DNA from: Coemansia sp. RSA 1804
Taxonomy: Eukaryota > Kickxellomycota > Kickxellomycetes > Kickxellales > Kickxellaceae
Assembly: GCA_027578815.1 (NCBI GenBank)
Contig: JANBTH010000756.1
Location: 1-11,730 of the forward strand
Length of the DNA: 11,730 nucleotides
Direction: 5' to 3'
A model generated the notes under the pieces. The model was not told the DNA's origin, did not search any database, and saw only the letters and a program-made list of their open reading frames with translations. Both the position numbers and the translations under genes were made by a program. Position 1 is the first letter of the stretch. Each line of letters starts with the position of its first letter. Below, piece by piece: positions 1 through 6,642 of this stretch.

Positions 1-105
1 CAAGTATGCGCACATTACACACAGTGTAGTTGGTTTCATTAGCAGCACTGTGTTGCATCGCTCTGGCAATCGCCACCCGCCAACACACCAGCTCTCTATA
101 CTTAC

Positions 106-129
106 AAAAGACTCGACAGCTCTGGTCAT
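106..129 (-). CDS. Possible first coding exon of a gene leaving the window (partial)
   Basis: On the minus strand an ATG at 129-127, with A at -3, opens an 8-codon reading frame (MTRAVESF). It runs directly into GTAAGTATAG (105-96), a near-perfect fungal 5' splice site in phase 0. A CTAAT branch-point-like motif follows further left, and the acceptor would lie near or beyond base 1. A TATA box about 170 bp upstream and a pyrimidine-rich stretch between them fit a promoter and leader for this exon. The product cannot be identified from eight residues. What is seen is the order TATA, pyrimidine tract, ATG, donor; that it forms a gene start is inference. Confidence 0.33.
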
Positions 130-297
130 CGTTAAAGACAATGGCTATGTTCTGTTTAAGAAAATAGAGTAAAAGAGTGGGGGAGGTTGCTAAGAAGAGA
201 GGCGCAAAAATGGGCAATAAAGACAAGTCTAGAGAACAGAAAAGCGAGGAAAAGAAAATGAAAAAAAGCATCGACGTTATCAGCCAGCAAATCCGAT

Positions 298-306
298 CCT
301 TTTATA
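298..306 (-). promoter_or_regulatory. TATA box of the left-edge minus-strand gene
   Basis: The minus strand reads TATAAAAGG here, a textbook TATA box. It is followed by a pyrimidine-rich stretch at about 285-180, typical of fungal initiation regions, and then the ATG at 129. A CCCGCCCC GC-box-like sequence lies upstream on the same strand at about 463-470. A small ORF crossing the box on the minus strand is therefore unlikely to be coding. Confidence 0.45.
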
Positions 307-409
307 CGCATGAAAACAATTTTTTTTTCTCCCTTTGGTACCGTTCCCATCTTCCCACTACTCCCTTTTCCCATTTTGCTTCCACCGCGCCCATCTCTTC
401 TGTGTGAAT

Positions 410-948
410 AAAAAAGGTATAAAAATTAGGAAAAAAATTTTCTTTTTGGGGAGCAGGAGAAGGGGGCGGGTGATTGAAATGTGATTTTGTGCCTTGAGTT
501 GTTATCTTAACAGGCTTTTTTCAGGCACAGTAACGCTGTTTATTGGCTGCTTCTGCTGTTACAATGGGGAACATACGTGCATTACAATCGACTGAGAGCA
601 ATCACACAATTCCCACCACGCTCCCCTTTGTTTCCTCACATCTTCTTGGGAACGTGAGAAGAAGGAACCAAACAACAACAATAACAACCACGATGCAATG
701 GCTGCAAATGGGATAATCAACCACTTCGAGCAAAGTATGTCGCTGTGCTTGAAATTCTCTTGCTGTTGACAAAAGACAAGGTGACACAAATTAAAAATGT
801 ACTATGACATGCGTTGTTGGCATACACACAGAATAGGAGCTGGAAAAGGAATTTATATGAAAGAAAATGAGACATGCAGAGGAAGAAAAGAACAGACAAA
901 AAATAAAAACAATAGAGCAACAGACGCAAAGACGGAACTAGCCGCAAT
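410..948. other. Intergenic, no gene recognised
   Basis: This stretch separates the left-edge promoter from the 3' end of the coiled-coil gene. It holds AT-rich and purine-rich sequence, an AAC/AAT-rich microsatellite-like run near 671-690, and only short overlapping ORFs of low-complexity composition. I see no conserved protein motif, tRNA box or strong inverted repeat. Its right end should be the 3' UTR of the 949-1791 gene. Confidence 0.5.
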
Positions 949-1791
949 TTAGCTCAGCTGAAACTGCTCAGACCCATCGCTCTCAGCAGCAGCAGCGCCA
1001 GACGCATACTCCTCAATGAGCTGTTGGCACTCGGCGAGCAGGGCTTCGTTCTCCTTCAGCTCCAGCTGCAGTCGCTTGTTCTCGGCAATAATGTCGTCCA
1101 TGTCGTCCTGGGGCACGCGGGTCTCAATGAGATCGTCGATACGCTGGCCCTGATCCCTGATTATGGAGTCCTTTTCGCGAAGCCTGTCCTCGGCAGCCTT
1201 CAGCTCGGCCTTTGTCTCCAGAAGCTGGTGCTTGAGCGTAAGAACCTCTGTTTCCGCTCTCTTCGCGCGTCCGTACCACAGCGACGAGTCGTCTTTGCCT
1301 GCCTTTGGCGTGTGTCCAATGCCGCCGCCATACATTGACCCGGCGGCAGACGGCGTCTTGCGCAGCTCCGGCGATCCTCTTTCGTGAGGCCTTGTTGTAG
1401 CCAGACGATTAGTGTTATAATTCCCACCGCTGTTGATATCCGCGTTTTCGCCACCGGCGCTCTTGGCCGAGAGCATTTTGTCCAGCGCGCTTTGCGGGCT
1501 GGTGAACTCGCCCTGTGCCGAAAACGGGTGTATGTCAAGCGATACGGGGATATCCACCTTGGCCTGTTTCTTCAGCTCCTTCTCTGTTCCCACTGTGTCG
1601 TTGCCGTACGTCTGAACTGGCGGCTGCTGATTCAGCGTCTTTGCCGACTGCTCCGAAAGCACCACCTTGCGCTTGATGCCCGCTCCTCCTCCTCCTGTTG
1701 CTGTTTTCTGCTCATGCATTGTCTCTGTCAATTTCGAACGAGACATGGACCGCAGAGACTCCGAGTTCAATGTGCTACCGTTTTCGGTCAT
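949..1791 (-). CDS. Unrecognised protein with C-terminal coiled coil
   Basis: The product is 280 aa from the ATG at 1791. The frame stays open 27 codons further upstream but has no ATG there, so this is the first Met and it has A at -3. Residues 1-165 are low-complexity and probably disordered, with Gly runs (33-36, 155-157) and four minimal S/T-P sites (98, 140, 146, 161) that proline-directed kinases could use. Residues about 171-223 and 230-263 carry Leu/Ile/Ala heptads rich in Glu, Lys and Arg, broken by a VPQDD kink: two coiled-coil segments. The tail is acidic and Ala/Ser rich. I do not recognise the family. A tandem ACGCGA box lies about 210 bp upstream, which, with the S/T-P sites, could mean cell-cycle control; that is inference. 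It lies downstream of DPH7 in the same direction, with about 295 bp between them. Confidence 0.8.
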   Translation of the reverse strand: MTENGSTLNSESLRSMSRSKLTETMHEQKTATGGGGAGIKRKVVLSEQSAKTLNQQPPVQTYGNDTVGTEKELKKQAKVDIPVSLDIHPFSAQGEFTSPQSALDKMLSAKSAGGENADINSGGNYNTNRLATTRPHERGSPELRKTPSAAGSMYGGGIGHTPKAGKDDSSLWYGRAKRAETEVLTLKHQLLETKAELKAAEDRLREKDSIIRDQGQRIDDLIETRVPQDDMDDIIAENKRLQLELKENEALLAECQQLIEEYASGAAAAESDGSEQFQLS

Positions 1792-2002
1792 GCTAGACAC
1801 AATTCGCTGCTGGTATTTAAAGAATATAGAGGTGAATTTAGCCTGGCCAACAAGGTAATTACACGTAAACAAAAAAGCGATATCGTATGGCTATAATATA
1901 AACGTAAGAAAAAGGAAAGGAAAAGAGACAGCAAGGCCAAATATATGGAAAACAAAAAAATAAAGGAAAGGAAAGGGAAAAAAGAAAATAAAAGGGGGAG
2001 TT

Positions 2003-2014
2003 ACGCGAACGCGA
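2003..2014. promoter_or_regulatory. Tandem ACGCGA box (MBF-like site)
   Basis: Two copies of ACGCGA stand head to tail, about 210 bp upstream of the coiled-coil gene start and about 70 bp past the DPH7 stop. ACGCGN is the core bound by fungal MBF-type G1/S factors. Between the box and the coiled-coil ATG lie long purine runs (about 1905-1995), which read as pyrimidine tracts on the minus strand, as in a fungal core promoter. Binding is inferred only from the motif. Confidence 0.4.
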
Positions 2015-2050
2015 CCTTTCCTTTACCATTGACTTTTTTTTTCATCAAAG

Positions 2051-2064
2051 AACAATCGATTGTT
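2051..2064. repeat. 14-bp perfect palindrome in DPH7 3' UTR
   Basis: AACAATCGATTGTT is its own reverse complement. It begins 23 bases past the DPH7 stop on the minus strand and is followed there by an A-run. It could be a short hairpin near the 3' end or a dimeric protein-binding site. No function can be assigned. Confidence 0.6.
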
Positions 2065-2086
2065 TTGCTTTAATCCATAGCATCTG

Positions 2087-3229
2087 CTATTCCTGGCGCC
2101 ATAGATGGACAGAGCGGTCATAGAACGAGCTGCTGCCTACCAGCCACCCGCTCTTGCCGCCATCGTGGGTCTGACACCAGTCAGCACCGTAGGCAATAGA
2201 CTCGTGGTCCATAAAGGACGAGATCTGCCGGATGCTTGTGGCTGCCACCGACTGATCGCTGTCAATGGCAGCATCGACCTTCAGCACATGGAAGCCATTG
2301 TACATGGCAGCAACCAGAAGCAACGACGGGTCCTGCGGATGCCACTTGAGTCTCCACACCCCGCCACCCACACTATGTTCAGCCAGCGGTCTGCGCATCG
2401 AGCGGGTATCCCAGACACAAACGGTTTCGTCGTACCCTCCGGTGGCAAGCAAGTGCTGGCGGTGGAAGTTCGACTGAATACTGCACACGCCCGCGCTATG
2501 GTGTCTGGAGTTGAGGATCGGGAGCGCGGGATCCATGCGCATGTCCCACGCCTTGAGTCGCGCATCGTCGCCGCCCGAGTACACAACGGACGTGTTCCAG
2601 TAATCGAATCCCGTGATCCAGGCCTCCAGATCGTGCGCCTGCCATCTCTGGAGCGTCTCTACTCTTGCTTCGGCAAACCCCAGTATCCGTACGGTGCCAT
2701 CACTCTGGGAGGTCGCGATCTGGGGCGTGTTCTCGGCAGCGAGTCTGTTTGACCAGTCTAGCGAGCAGCACATGGTGGTGTTTTCCAGATCTCCAGCATC
2801 TTGCGCCGTGCACAAATGGCTCAGCACTCCGGCACCGTCCATTCCATCTACACCATCATTGTTGCTGCTGCTATTTCCGTTGGTAGCATGGTATACGGAT
2901 ATTTCTCCACTAGCACAGGCCACGCCCACCAGTTCTTTGCCCGAAACCTTGTTGTAGCTCCACTTGATGTCAAATATGGCGCTCGTTTCTATCCTTTGGC
3001 GCTCGACGATACTAACTACCGACTCCTCGTCCTCCTCAACCACATCGCAGACGTGGATACGACCAATGCGCCGTTGCGCGTCCTTTGGCGATGATGTGCC
3101 GTCCGTGGACTCGATCAGCTTGTACGTGCCGATCAGCAGACGCTTCTTGTTCTCATCAAACGGAAAAAACTCCAGACTGTCCGCCGGATACTCGGGCGTA
3201 AATGTTGCCAATGACTGCGGGTGAGACAT
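2087..3229 (-). CDS. DPH7: Diphthine methyltransferase/esterase DPH7 (WD40 protein)
   Basis: DPH7 (WDR85, yeast Rrt2) removes the methyl ester from methylated diphthine on elongation factor 2, the step before final amidation to diphthamide; it acts in the cytosol. The 380-aa product has the usual length and the family signatures in order: YPADSLEFFP (14-23), HDLEAWITGFDYWNTSVVYS (199-218) followed by GGDDARLKAWDMR (219-231), then GVCSIQSNFHR (247-257), LATGGYDETVCVWDTR (261-276), GGGVWRLKWHP (288-298), IAYGADW (345-351) and SSSFYDRSVHLW (366-377). Repeated WD dipeptides and GG-D loops show the beta-propeller. The Asn/Ser/Gly stretch at 117-134 looks like a disordered loop insertion. It is a single uninterrupted exon. 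The start is the first ATG and lies just before the conserved N-terminal motif. Confidence 0.95.
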   Translation of the reverse strand: MSHPQSLATFTPEYPADSLEFFPFDENKKRLLIGTYKLIESTDGTSSPKDAQRRIGRIHVCDVVEEDEESVVSIVERQRIETSAIFDIKWSYNKVSGKELVGVACASGEISVYHATNGNSSSNNDGVDGMDGAGVLSHLCTAQDAGDLENTTMCCSLDWSNRLAAENTPQIATSQSDGTVRILGFAEARVETLQRWQAHDLEAWITGFDYWNTSVVYSGGDDARLKAWDMRMDPALPILNSRHHSAGVCSIQSNFHRQHLLATGGYDETVCVWDTRSMRRPLAEHSVGGGVWRLKWHPQDPSLLLVAAMYNGFHVLKVDAAIDSDQSVAATSIRQISSFMDHESIAYGADWCQTHDGGKSGWLVGSSSFYDRSVHLWRQE

Positions 3230-3458
3230 TGTAGTGTGACTGTTTATACTCTGGAGATAAGTTCAATGCAGACGACCAAAAGAGCAACTAAAGGGATTGT
3301 ATGTATGTAATACCCAAACGATCCAGATATTTCTATCAATATTGGGGAAGCAAATTGCGCTCCACTCTAATGTTGTGGGTTCGTCTATCTGCGCCAAGAA
3401 AGGGCCGATTGACTGCTGATACCGGATCCGGGATGGATCTTAAAATATAGCTGTTCCA

Positions 3459-3479
3459 CGTCCTTTGGGCGACAGGACG
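3459..3479. repeat. Hairpin upstream of repeat copy 1
   Basis: CGTCCT and AGGACG form a perfect 6-bp stem around a 9-base loop, ending 15 bases before repeat copy 1. A different-sequence hairpin occupies the matching place before copy 2. Confidence 0.45.
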
Positions 3480-3494
3480 ACAGGTCGGATGATT

Positions 3495-3536
3495 GAGCCC
3501 ATGAAGAAGCAATTGGTGGTGTTTCTTTTCCTTCTT
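3495..3536. repeat. Dispersed direct repeat, copy 1
   Basis: This 42-bp segment matches 4393-4433 at 38 of 42 aligned positions, with the last 22 bases (GGTGGTGTTTCTTTTCCTTCTT, 3515-3536) identical. Weaker similarity continues for about 70 bp to the right: both copies later have AGAACTC and then TTGTC...TCTAG at similar spacing. It lies about 270 bp upstream of the DPH7 start. Confidence 0.65.
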
Positions 3537-3723
3537 TTTAATTGAACAATATAAACTACAAGAACTCTAATTTGCTTATTCACTATTGAGTATGTATATT
3601 GTCCAACAACTCTAGTTGTCTCTACTCACAGGATTCAGGACAAAACATTTGACTAGAGAAGAATAAAACTAATGCGAAGAGCAAGAAATACGGTATGTGA
3701 TAAACCACCTTGTGGTAGATTAT

Positions 3724-4046
3724 CTACGGCTTCAGTAGTCTTTGGATTTCTAGACCAACAGTGGCACATAAATTGGTTGCGTTTACACTATATAATAACT
3801 GTAATAGACTTGTGACATAATCTGCTTCTATCTCTTTATATCTACAGAAGAGGATAAATGAGACTGGCGGCCTGTTTCCGTAGAATTACTACCAGTTTGT
3901 GGATTCGTGCTTCTATCTTGAGATGGGTTTCTAGAACCAACAAGCGTTTCAGCTTGGCTTAAATCTCTTTTTGAATATACTGAATATGAAGTTCCTGATG
4001 GTACGCTGCTTGCTCTGCGGGTCTGTTTTCTACCTCTTTCCATCAT
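3724..4046 (-). CDS. Doubtful small spliced gene in AT-rich island
   Basis: A minus-strand ATG at 4046 opens a 72-codon frame, Ser/Thr/Arg rich, that reaches a stop at 3828. A GTAGTA donor at 3892 and an AG at 3828 (or CAG at 3822) would remove 65 or 71 bases and join in frame to 3827-3724, which encodes a more globular, Leu-rich stretch (DYVTSLLQLLYSVNATNLCA...) with a stop at 3726-3724. The predicted product is 83-85 aa. I recognise no family. The polypyrimidine context favours a different AG (3842) that would not rescue the frame, and the region is AT-rich, so this may be a relic or chance. A 59-codon ORF starts divergently at 4094 on the plus strand. Confidence 0.2.
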
Positions 4047-4337
4047 TAATAATATCAGGGTTTGGTTAAATAATCTGTAATTCTATAGACAAAATGATAG
4101 CGGAAGCTGTGGAAGTAGATGAAAACCAAGAAACAGAGGTTTGCTCCATGCCAACCTCTCAACATTTATATATTGTTCTGGAAATAAATTCTATTATAAT
4201 ATATATGAATACAGGTGAAATAATGTGGTCATCCTTGTATAATTTTTTAATTTTTTTTAGGAGAAATGGGTAAATTTCCATCTCCGATTTCTATTATTAT
4301 TCCTTTTTAGGTAATTAGAAGCGAAAAACAAAAATTC

Positions 4338-4367
4338 CCGAGTCTCTTTTTATTTGGTAGGACTCGG
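4338..4367. repeat. Hairpin upstream of repeat copy 2
   Basis: CCGAGTC and GACTCGG form a perfect 7-bp stem with a 16-base loop. If one C bulges (4337), two more T-A pairs extend it. It sits 25 bases before repeat copy 2, in the place matching the hairpin before copy 1, but with unrelated arm sequence. Confidence 0.5.
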
Positions 4368-4392
4368 AAACTAATCAGATGATAGAGCCATA

Positions 4393-4433
4393 GAGCCGAT
4401 GAGGAGCAATCGGTGGTGTTTCTTTTCCTTCTT
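4393..4433. repeat. Dispersed direct repeat, copy 2
   Basis: This is the partner of 3495-3536, 898 bp away in the same orientation, with three substitutions and a one-base gap. A small local duplication (AGAGCC twice, near 4384-4397) precedes it. It lies about 120 bp past the GPATCH4 stop, in or just beyond that gene's 3' UTR. Confidence 0.65.
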
Positions 4434-4490
4434 GCTTAAATATGGTTTCTCTGTTTATTTAGAACTCAGTCTATCTTTTCCTTTAACAAA

Positions 4491-4541
4491 TTTATTTTGT
4501 CTCTAGACCAGGTTCCTCTCTTGAAGCCATTATTATTTATT
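4491..4541 (-). terminator. Polyadenylation signals of the G-patch gene
   Basis: AATAAA occurs on the minus strand at 4541-4536 and 4496-4491, about 15 and 60 bases past the GPATCH4 stop, with another at 4459-4454. The 3' end of the mRNA is probably within this stretch or shortly after it. Confidence 0.4.
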
Positions 4542-4555
4542 TGCTATCATCCACT

Positions 4556-5001
4556 TCACAGGTCCTTTGACTCCTTTGTCCGTTTGCATTTCTTTTTGCT
4601 CTTGCTCTTGTCTTTGGATCCCGACTTACTTTTGCTCTTTCCTTTGGACCTTGACCTTTTCTCCTTCTTCCTTTTAAGATCGTCCTTTGTTCCACTATCC
4701 GACGCCTGCAACCGCTTTCTTTTCTTGGAAACAACAGCAGTAGGTTCACTGACGCTTTTCTCCTCCAGCTCATGCAACCTCCCTGATAATGCAGCCTCAA
4801 TCCTCGCCGCAATCTCGGGCCGCGGCATCCCGTCTCCGAGCACCCTTGCCAGTTTGCCGCTCTGTTCCGCGCGAGCGCCCTTTCTTGCCATCCGCCCCTC
4901 ACACGCAGCAAACAACTCCGCATCGGAGATCCCTGTGCTTCCAAGATGAATACTACTATCGCGGGTCAATTGCGTGCGGTCAACACGACTGGTTATGCTA
5001 G

Positions 5002-5039
<38 letters not shown>

Positions 5040-5455
5040 TCGGCAGGAATGACCTTGACTGTAGACACGCTAGTAGTTACAGAACGGACAAACATCCCGT
5101 CGTAATCACCAAGTGTGTCACGCTCACCAGCCGCACTAGATATCCTGGACCGGTACTCGTTCTCCTCCTGATCACCATCGTCATCAGTCTGAGCCGCTTC
5201 CTTCTTCTGTGTGTCGGTGGGCGCGGGACTAGCACTGCTAGACGACGACGACGACGCTTTGTTGTACAAATGGTCCCACCAATTGCTGTTCCATTGGCTA
5301 GAGTCCGATCCAATGCCCCTGTTGTCTGTCCGTCGCGAAACCGTGATAGCCCGTTTTACGCCCTCGCGATTCTTTCCAAGCCCCTGCCCCTTTTTCCACC
5401 CGTACTTTGCCAGTTGCTGCTCGGCAAAGCTGTTTGTTGCAGCCGCCGCATTCAT
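4556..5455 (-). CDS. GPATCH4: G-patch protein, GPATCH4 family
   Basis: This is a nucleolar G-patch protein; human GPATCH4 is known as an activator of the DEAH helicase DHX15 in ribosome and RNA processing. The 299-aa product starts with the G-patch at about 10-57: FAEQQLAKYGWKKGQGLGK (10-28), then GVKRAI and GIGSD. NWWDHLYNKA (58-67) follows directly, as in GPATCH4. A second family motif, ISDAELFAACEGRMARKGAR (176-195), corresponds to the DEELFKACGGRTAHKGAR-type block. In between are disordered parts: a Ser run (68-74), an acidic patch (91-99) and an 11-residue Gln tract (141-151). Residues about 244-298 are Lys/Arg/Ser-rich, a nucleolar targeting tail. The start is the first ATG, just before the G-patch. 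It is a single exon, divergent from COX7A across about 450 bp. Confidence 0.88.
5003..5035 (-). repeat. (CAG)11 microsatellite coding polyglutamine
   Basis: Eleven uninterrupted CTG units on the plus strand read as CAG on the coding strand, giving Gln 141-151 of the G-patch protein. All units are the same codon, so the tract can slip and is probably variable between strains. It lies in the disordered linker between the two conserved blocks. Confidence 0.9.
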
Positions 5456-5901
5456 TCCTAATCAGGTCCACTCGTATGCACGACTGCTACAAACTTGAAA
5501 GTACTAAATGAGTTGGAAAAGCAGAAAAATAAAGCAGAACTTGTAACTAAAGAAAAAGCCCAAAGAAAAAATAAAAAAATGACACTAAAGATCAAGCAGC
5601 GATCAATTCAGCTGATTCTTCCATGCGCGGGTTAAACTGATCAGCGGTGATTAAGAAACGAGCGCTCAAGAACCTCACAGTTAATCTCCGCAAAGTGAAA
5701 GAATGGGCTGATCGAGATGATTTTCGCCTAACCCACACCCGCTCCACAAAACAACTTGCTGCTTTTCGCTCCCTTTATCTCCTCTCAAGCTTATTCTTGT
5801 AATTGAAACAGTCGTTTTTCTTGTGTACTCTTTTCTTTCGTTCCCAGCTTGATTGCACAATAATATATAGTTCCGTTTAGTTCGTTTTCTAACACCCAAC
5901 C
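5456..5901. promoter_or_regulatory. Divergent promoter region between GPATCH4 and COX7A
   Basis: The two flanking genes start on opposite strands 446 bp apart, so this stretch must serve both. It contains two 8-bp palindromes, TCAGCTGA (5608-5615) and CTGATCAG (5637-5644), and several GATCA motifs between 5590 and 5645. On the COX7A side a pyrimidine tract (about 5816-5850) and TAATATATAG (5861-5870) precede the ATG closely, suggesting a short leader. No gene is visible inside. Confidence 0.5.
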
Positions 5902-6219
5902 ATGAACATCATTGAAAAGCAGCGTTTCTTCCAGGCAAGTGAAATCAGCCCAATCTTTACAGGATTTGCACACGCATTGCTCCGTGGTCAATTAGCGTGA
6001 ATCTTTTCCTTTCTTTCCAAAGACTATCTCAGCTGCTCTCTAATCGTATTCCCCCTTGTCTATTCTGTTGTTGTCTTAAATGTGTAGAGCGGGCACGGCC
6101 CTACCTATATGCGCACCCCGATATCGCGCTTTGCAACGAGGACCGCCTGGGGTCTTGTTACCGTCGGGTCTGGGCTCGCATTCTACGCCCTTGGAAAGCT
6201 TATTGTCGGCAAAAAGTAA
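5902..6219 (+). CDS. COX7: Cytochrome c oxidase subunit VIIa/Cox7, two exons
   Basis: Exon 1 (5902-5934) encodes MNIIEKQRFFQ and exon 2 (6088-6216, stop 6217-6219) encodes 43 residues starting SGHGPTYMRTPISRF. The 54-aa product has the COX7A/Cox7 plan: a short matrix segment with the EKQ(K/R)xFQ motif, then FQS....P...R.P.S, which lines up without gaps with fungal Cox7, then one membrane helix (WGLVTVGSGLAFYALGKLIV, about 32-51) and a Lys-Lys end. It is a small nuclear-encoded subunit of respiratory complex IV in the mitochondrial inner membrane. No cleavable presequence is seen, as usual for this subunit. The protein is clear only after splicing. UHRF1 follows in the same direction about 420 bp away. 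Confidence 0.75.
5935..6087 (+). other. GC-AG intron of COX7
   Basis: The exon 1 end reads CAG|GCAAGT, the typical strong context of GC-type donors, and the intron ends ...TGTGTAG|AGC. It is 153 bases long, phase 0, with a CTAAT branch-point candidate near 6037-6041. The nearby GT at 5939 would put exon 2 out of frame with either AG (6087 or 6089), so GC is the consistent choice. Confidence 0.65.
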
Positions 6220-6290
6220 AGCCAACTCAATGCTTGAACGGCATGGCAAGCTTGGCACAACGTGTTTTTCTTCTTTTCTTTACTTGATTC

Positions 6291-6307
6291 TGCCGCGATT
6301 GGCGGCA
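6291..6307. repeat. 6-bp inverted repeat after COX7
   Basis: TGCCGC and GCGGCA pair around a 5-base loop, about 70 bases past the COX7 stop. It is followed by CATTCACATTCACATT, a short tandem. It may be a COX7 3' UTR hairpin or part of the UHRF1 promoter. Confidence 0.4.
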
Positions 6308-6353
6308 ATACATTCACATTCACATTGCTCATTCTTTTTTGTGTAATTCTCGA

Positions 6354-6363
6354 ATCACGTGAT
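6354..6363. promoter_or_regulatory. E-box palindrome ATCACGTGAT
   Basis: A 10-bp perfect palindrome with a CACGTG core lies 280 bp upstream of the UHRF1 start. RTCACGTG is the consensus for fungal Cbf1-type bHLH factors. It could regulate UHRF1; the assignment is by motif only. Confidence 0.4.
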
Positions 6364-6436
6364 AAGCTGGTAATTTTTTCAGTTCTCTTTTGATTTGATC
6401 GCTCCATCATTAAAAAAGAATGTCTGTTTGGCGCAT

Positions 6437-6444
6437 ACGCGCAG
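6437..6444 (+). promoter_or_regulatory. ACGCGCAG motif, copy 1 (MBF-like core)
   Basis: ACGCG is the MBF core. The same 8-mer recurs at 6627-6634, 9 bases before the UHRF1 ATG. Two identical copies in about 200 bp suggest G1/S control of UHRF1, which would fit a replication-coupled function; this is inference. Confidence 0.3.
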
Positions 6445-6626
6445 ATTGCTTGGTGAAAAGTAATGTGGCTTCATTTTGATGTTTGTCTTAGGAAAAAAAG
6501 GTGGAAAATGGTAGACCTGCTGCACGTTCCTCTCTTTTCCCCATCTCTCTTCACTTTTGTGCTCCACACTTACTGAGCTTTATAATAATCACTTAATAAC
6601 AAAAGAAACAATAAAAACACAGGTCA

Positions 6627-6634
6627 ACGCGCAG
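6627..6634 (+). promoter_or_regulatory. ACGCGCAG motif, copy 2
   Basis: This is the second copy of the 8-mer found at 6437-6444. It lies so close to the ATG (6643) that it is probably in the leader, unless transcription starts very near the start codon. Confidence 0.25.
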
Positions 6635-6642
6635 AAGAAGGC

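Larger units (their letters stand above)
3371..3608. mobile_element. Candidate solo LTR (weak)
   Basis: This 238-bp segment begins TGTTG and ends CAACA, the short inverted ends of copia/Ty1-type LTRs. ACTCTA occurs on both sides (3364-3369 and 3609-3614), although one extra A separates the left copy from TGTTG, so the target-site duplication is not clean. It contains the first copy of the 42-bp repeat and a 6-bp-stem hairpin. No gag or pol sequence is visible nearby. TG...CA ends alone are common by chance, so this rests mainly on the combination. Confidence 0.25.

Noticed and set aside
156..407. Overlapping 72-76-codon ORFs on both strands
   Set aside because: They cross a TATA box and pyrimidine tract and are Lys/Phe/Ser low-complexity, as expected from homopurine sequence.
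1792..1872. 27-codon N-terminal extension of the coiled-coil protein
   Set aside because: The extension has no ATG (it would begin at TTG), and the ATG at 1791 has a good context.
3380..3400. GGGTTCG as a tRNA/SINE B box
   Set aside because: The flanking bases cannot form a T-arm stem, and there is no A box at the right distance.
4094..4273. 59-codon plus-strand ORF (MIAEAVEVDENQETEVCSMP...)
   Set aside because: Its C-terminal half is AT-driven Ile/Tyr/Phe/Asn, there is no homology I recognise, and it lies in the repeat-bounded AT-rich island; too weak to call.
4338..4374. Helitron 3' end (hairpin followed by CTAA before T)
   Set aside because: CTAA is frequent in AT-rich DNA, the matching hairpin before copy 1 has no CTRR after it, and no Rep/helicase sequence is present.
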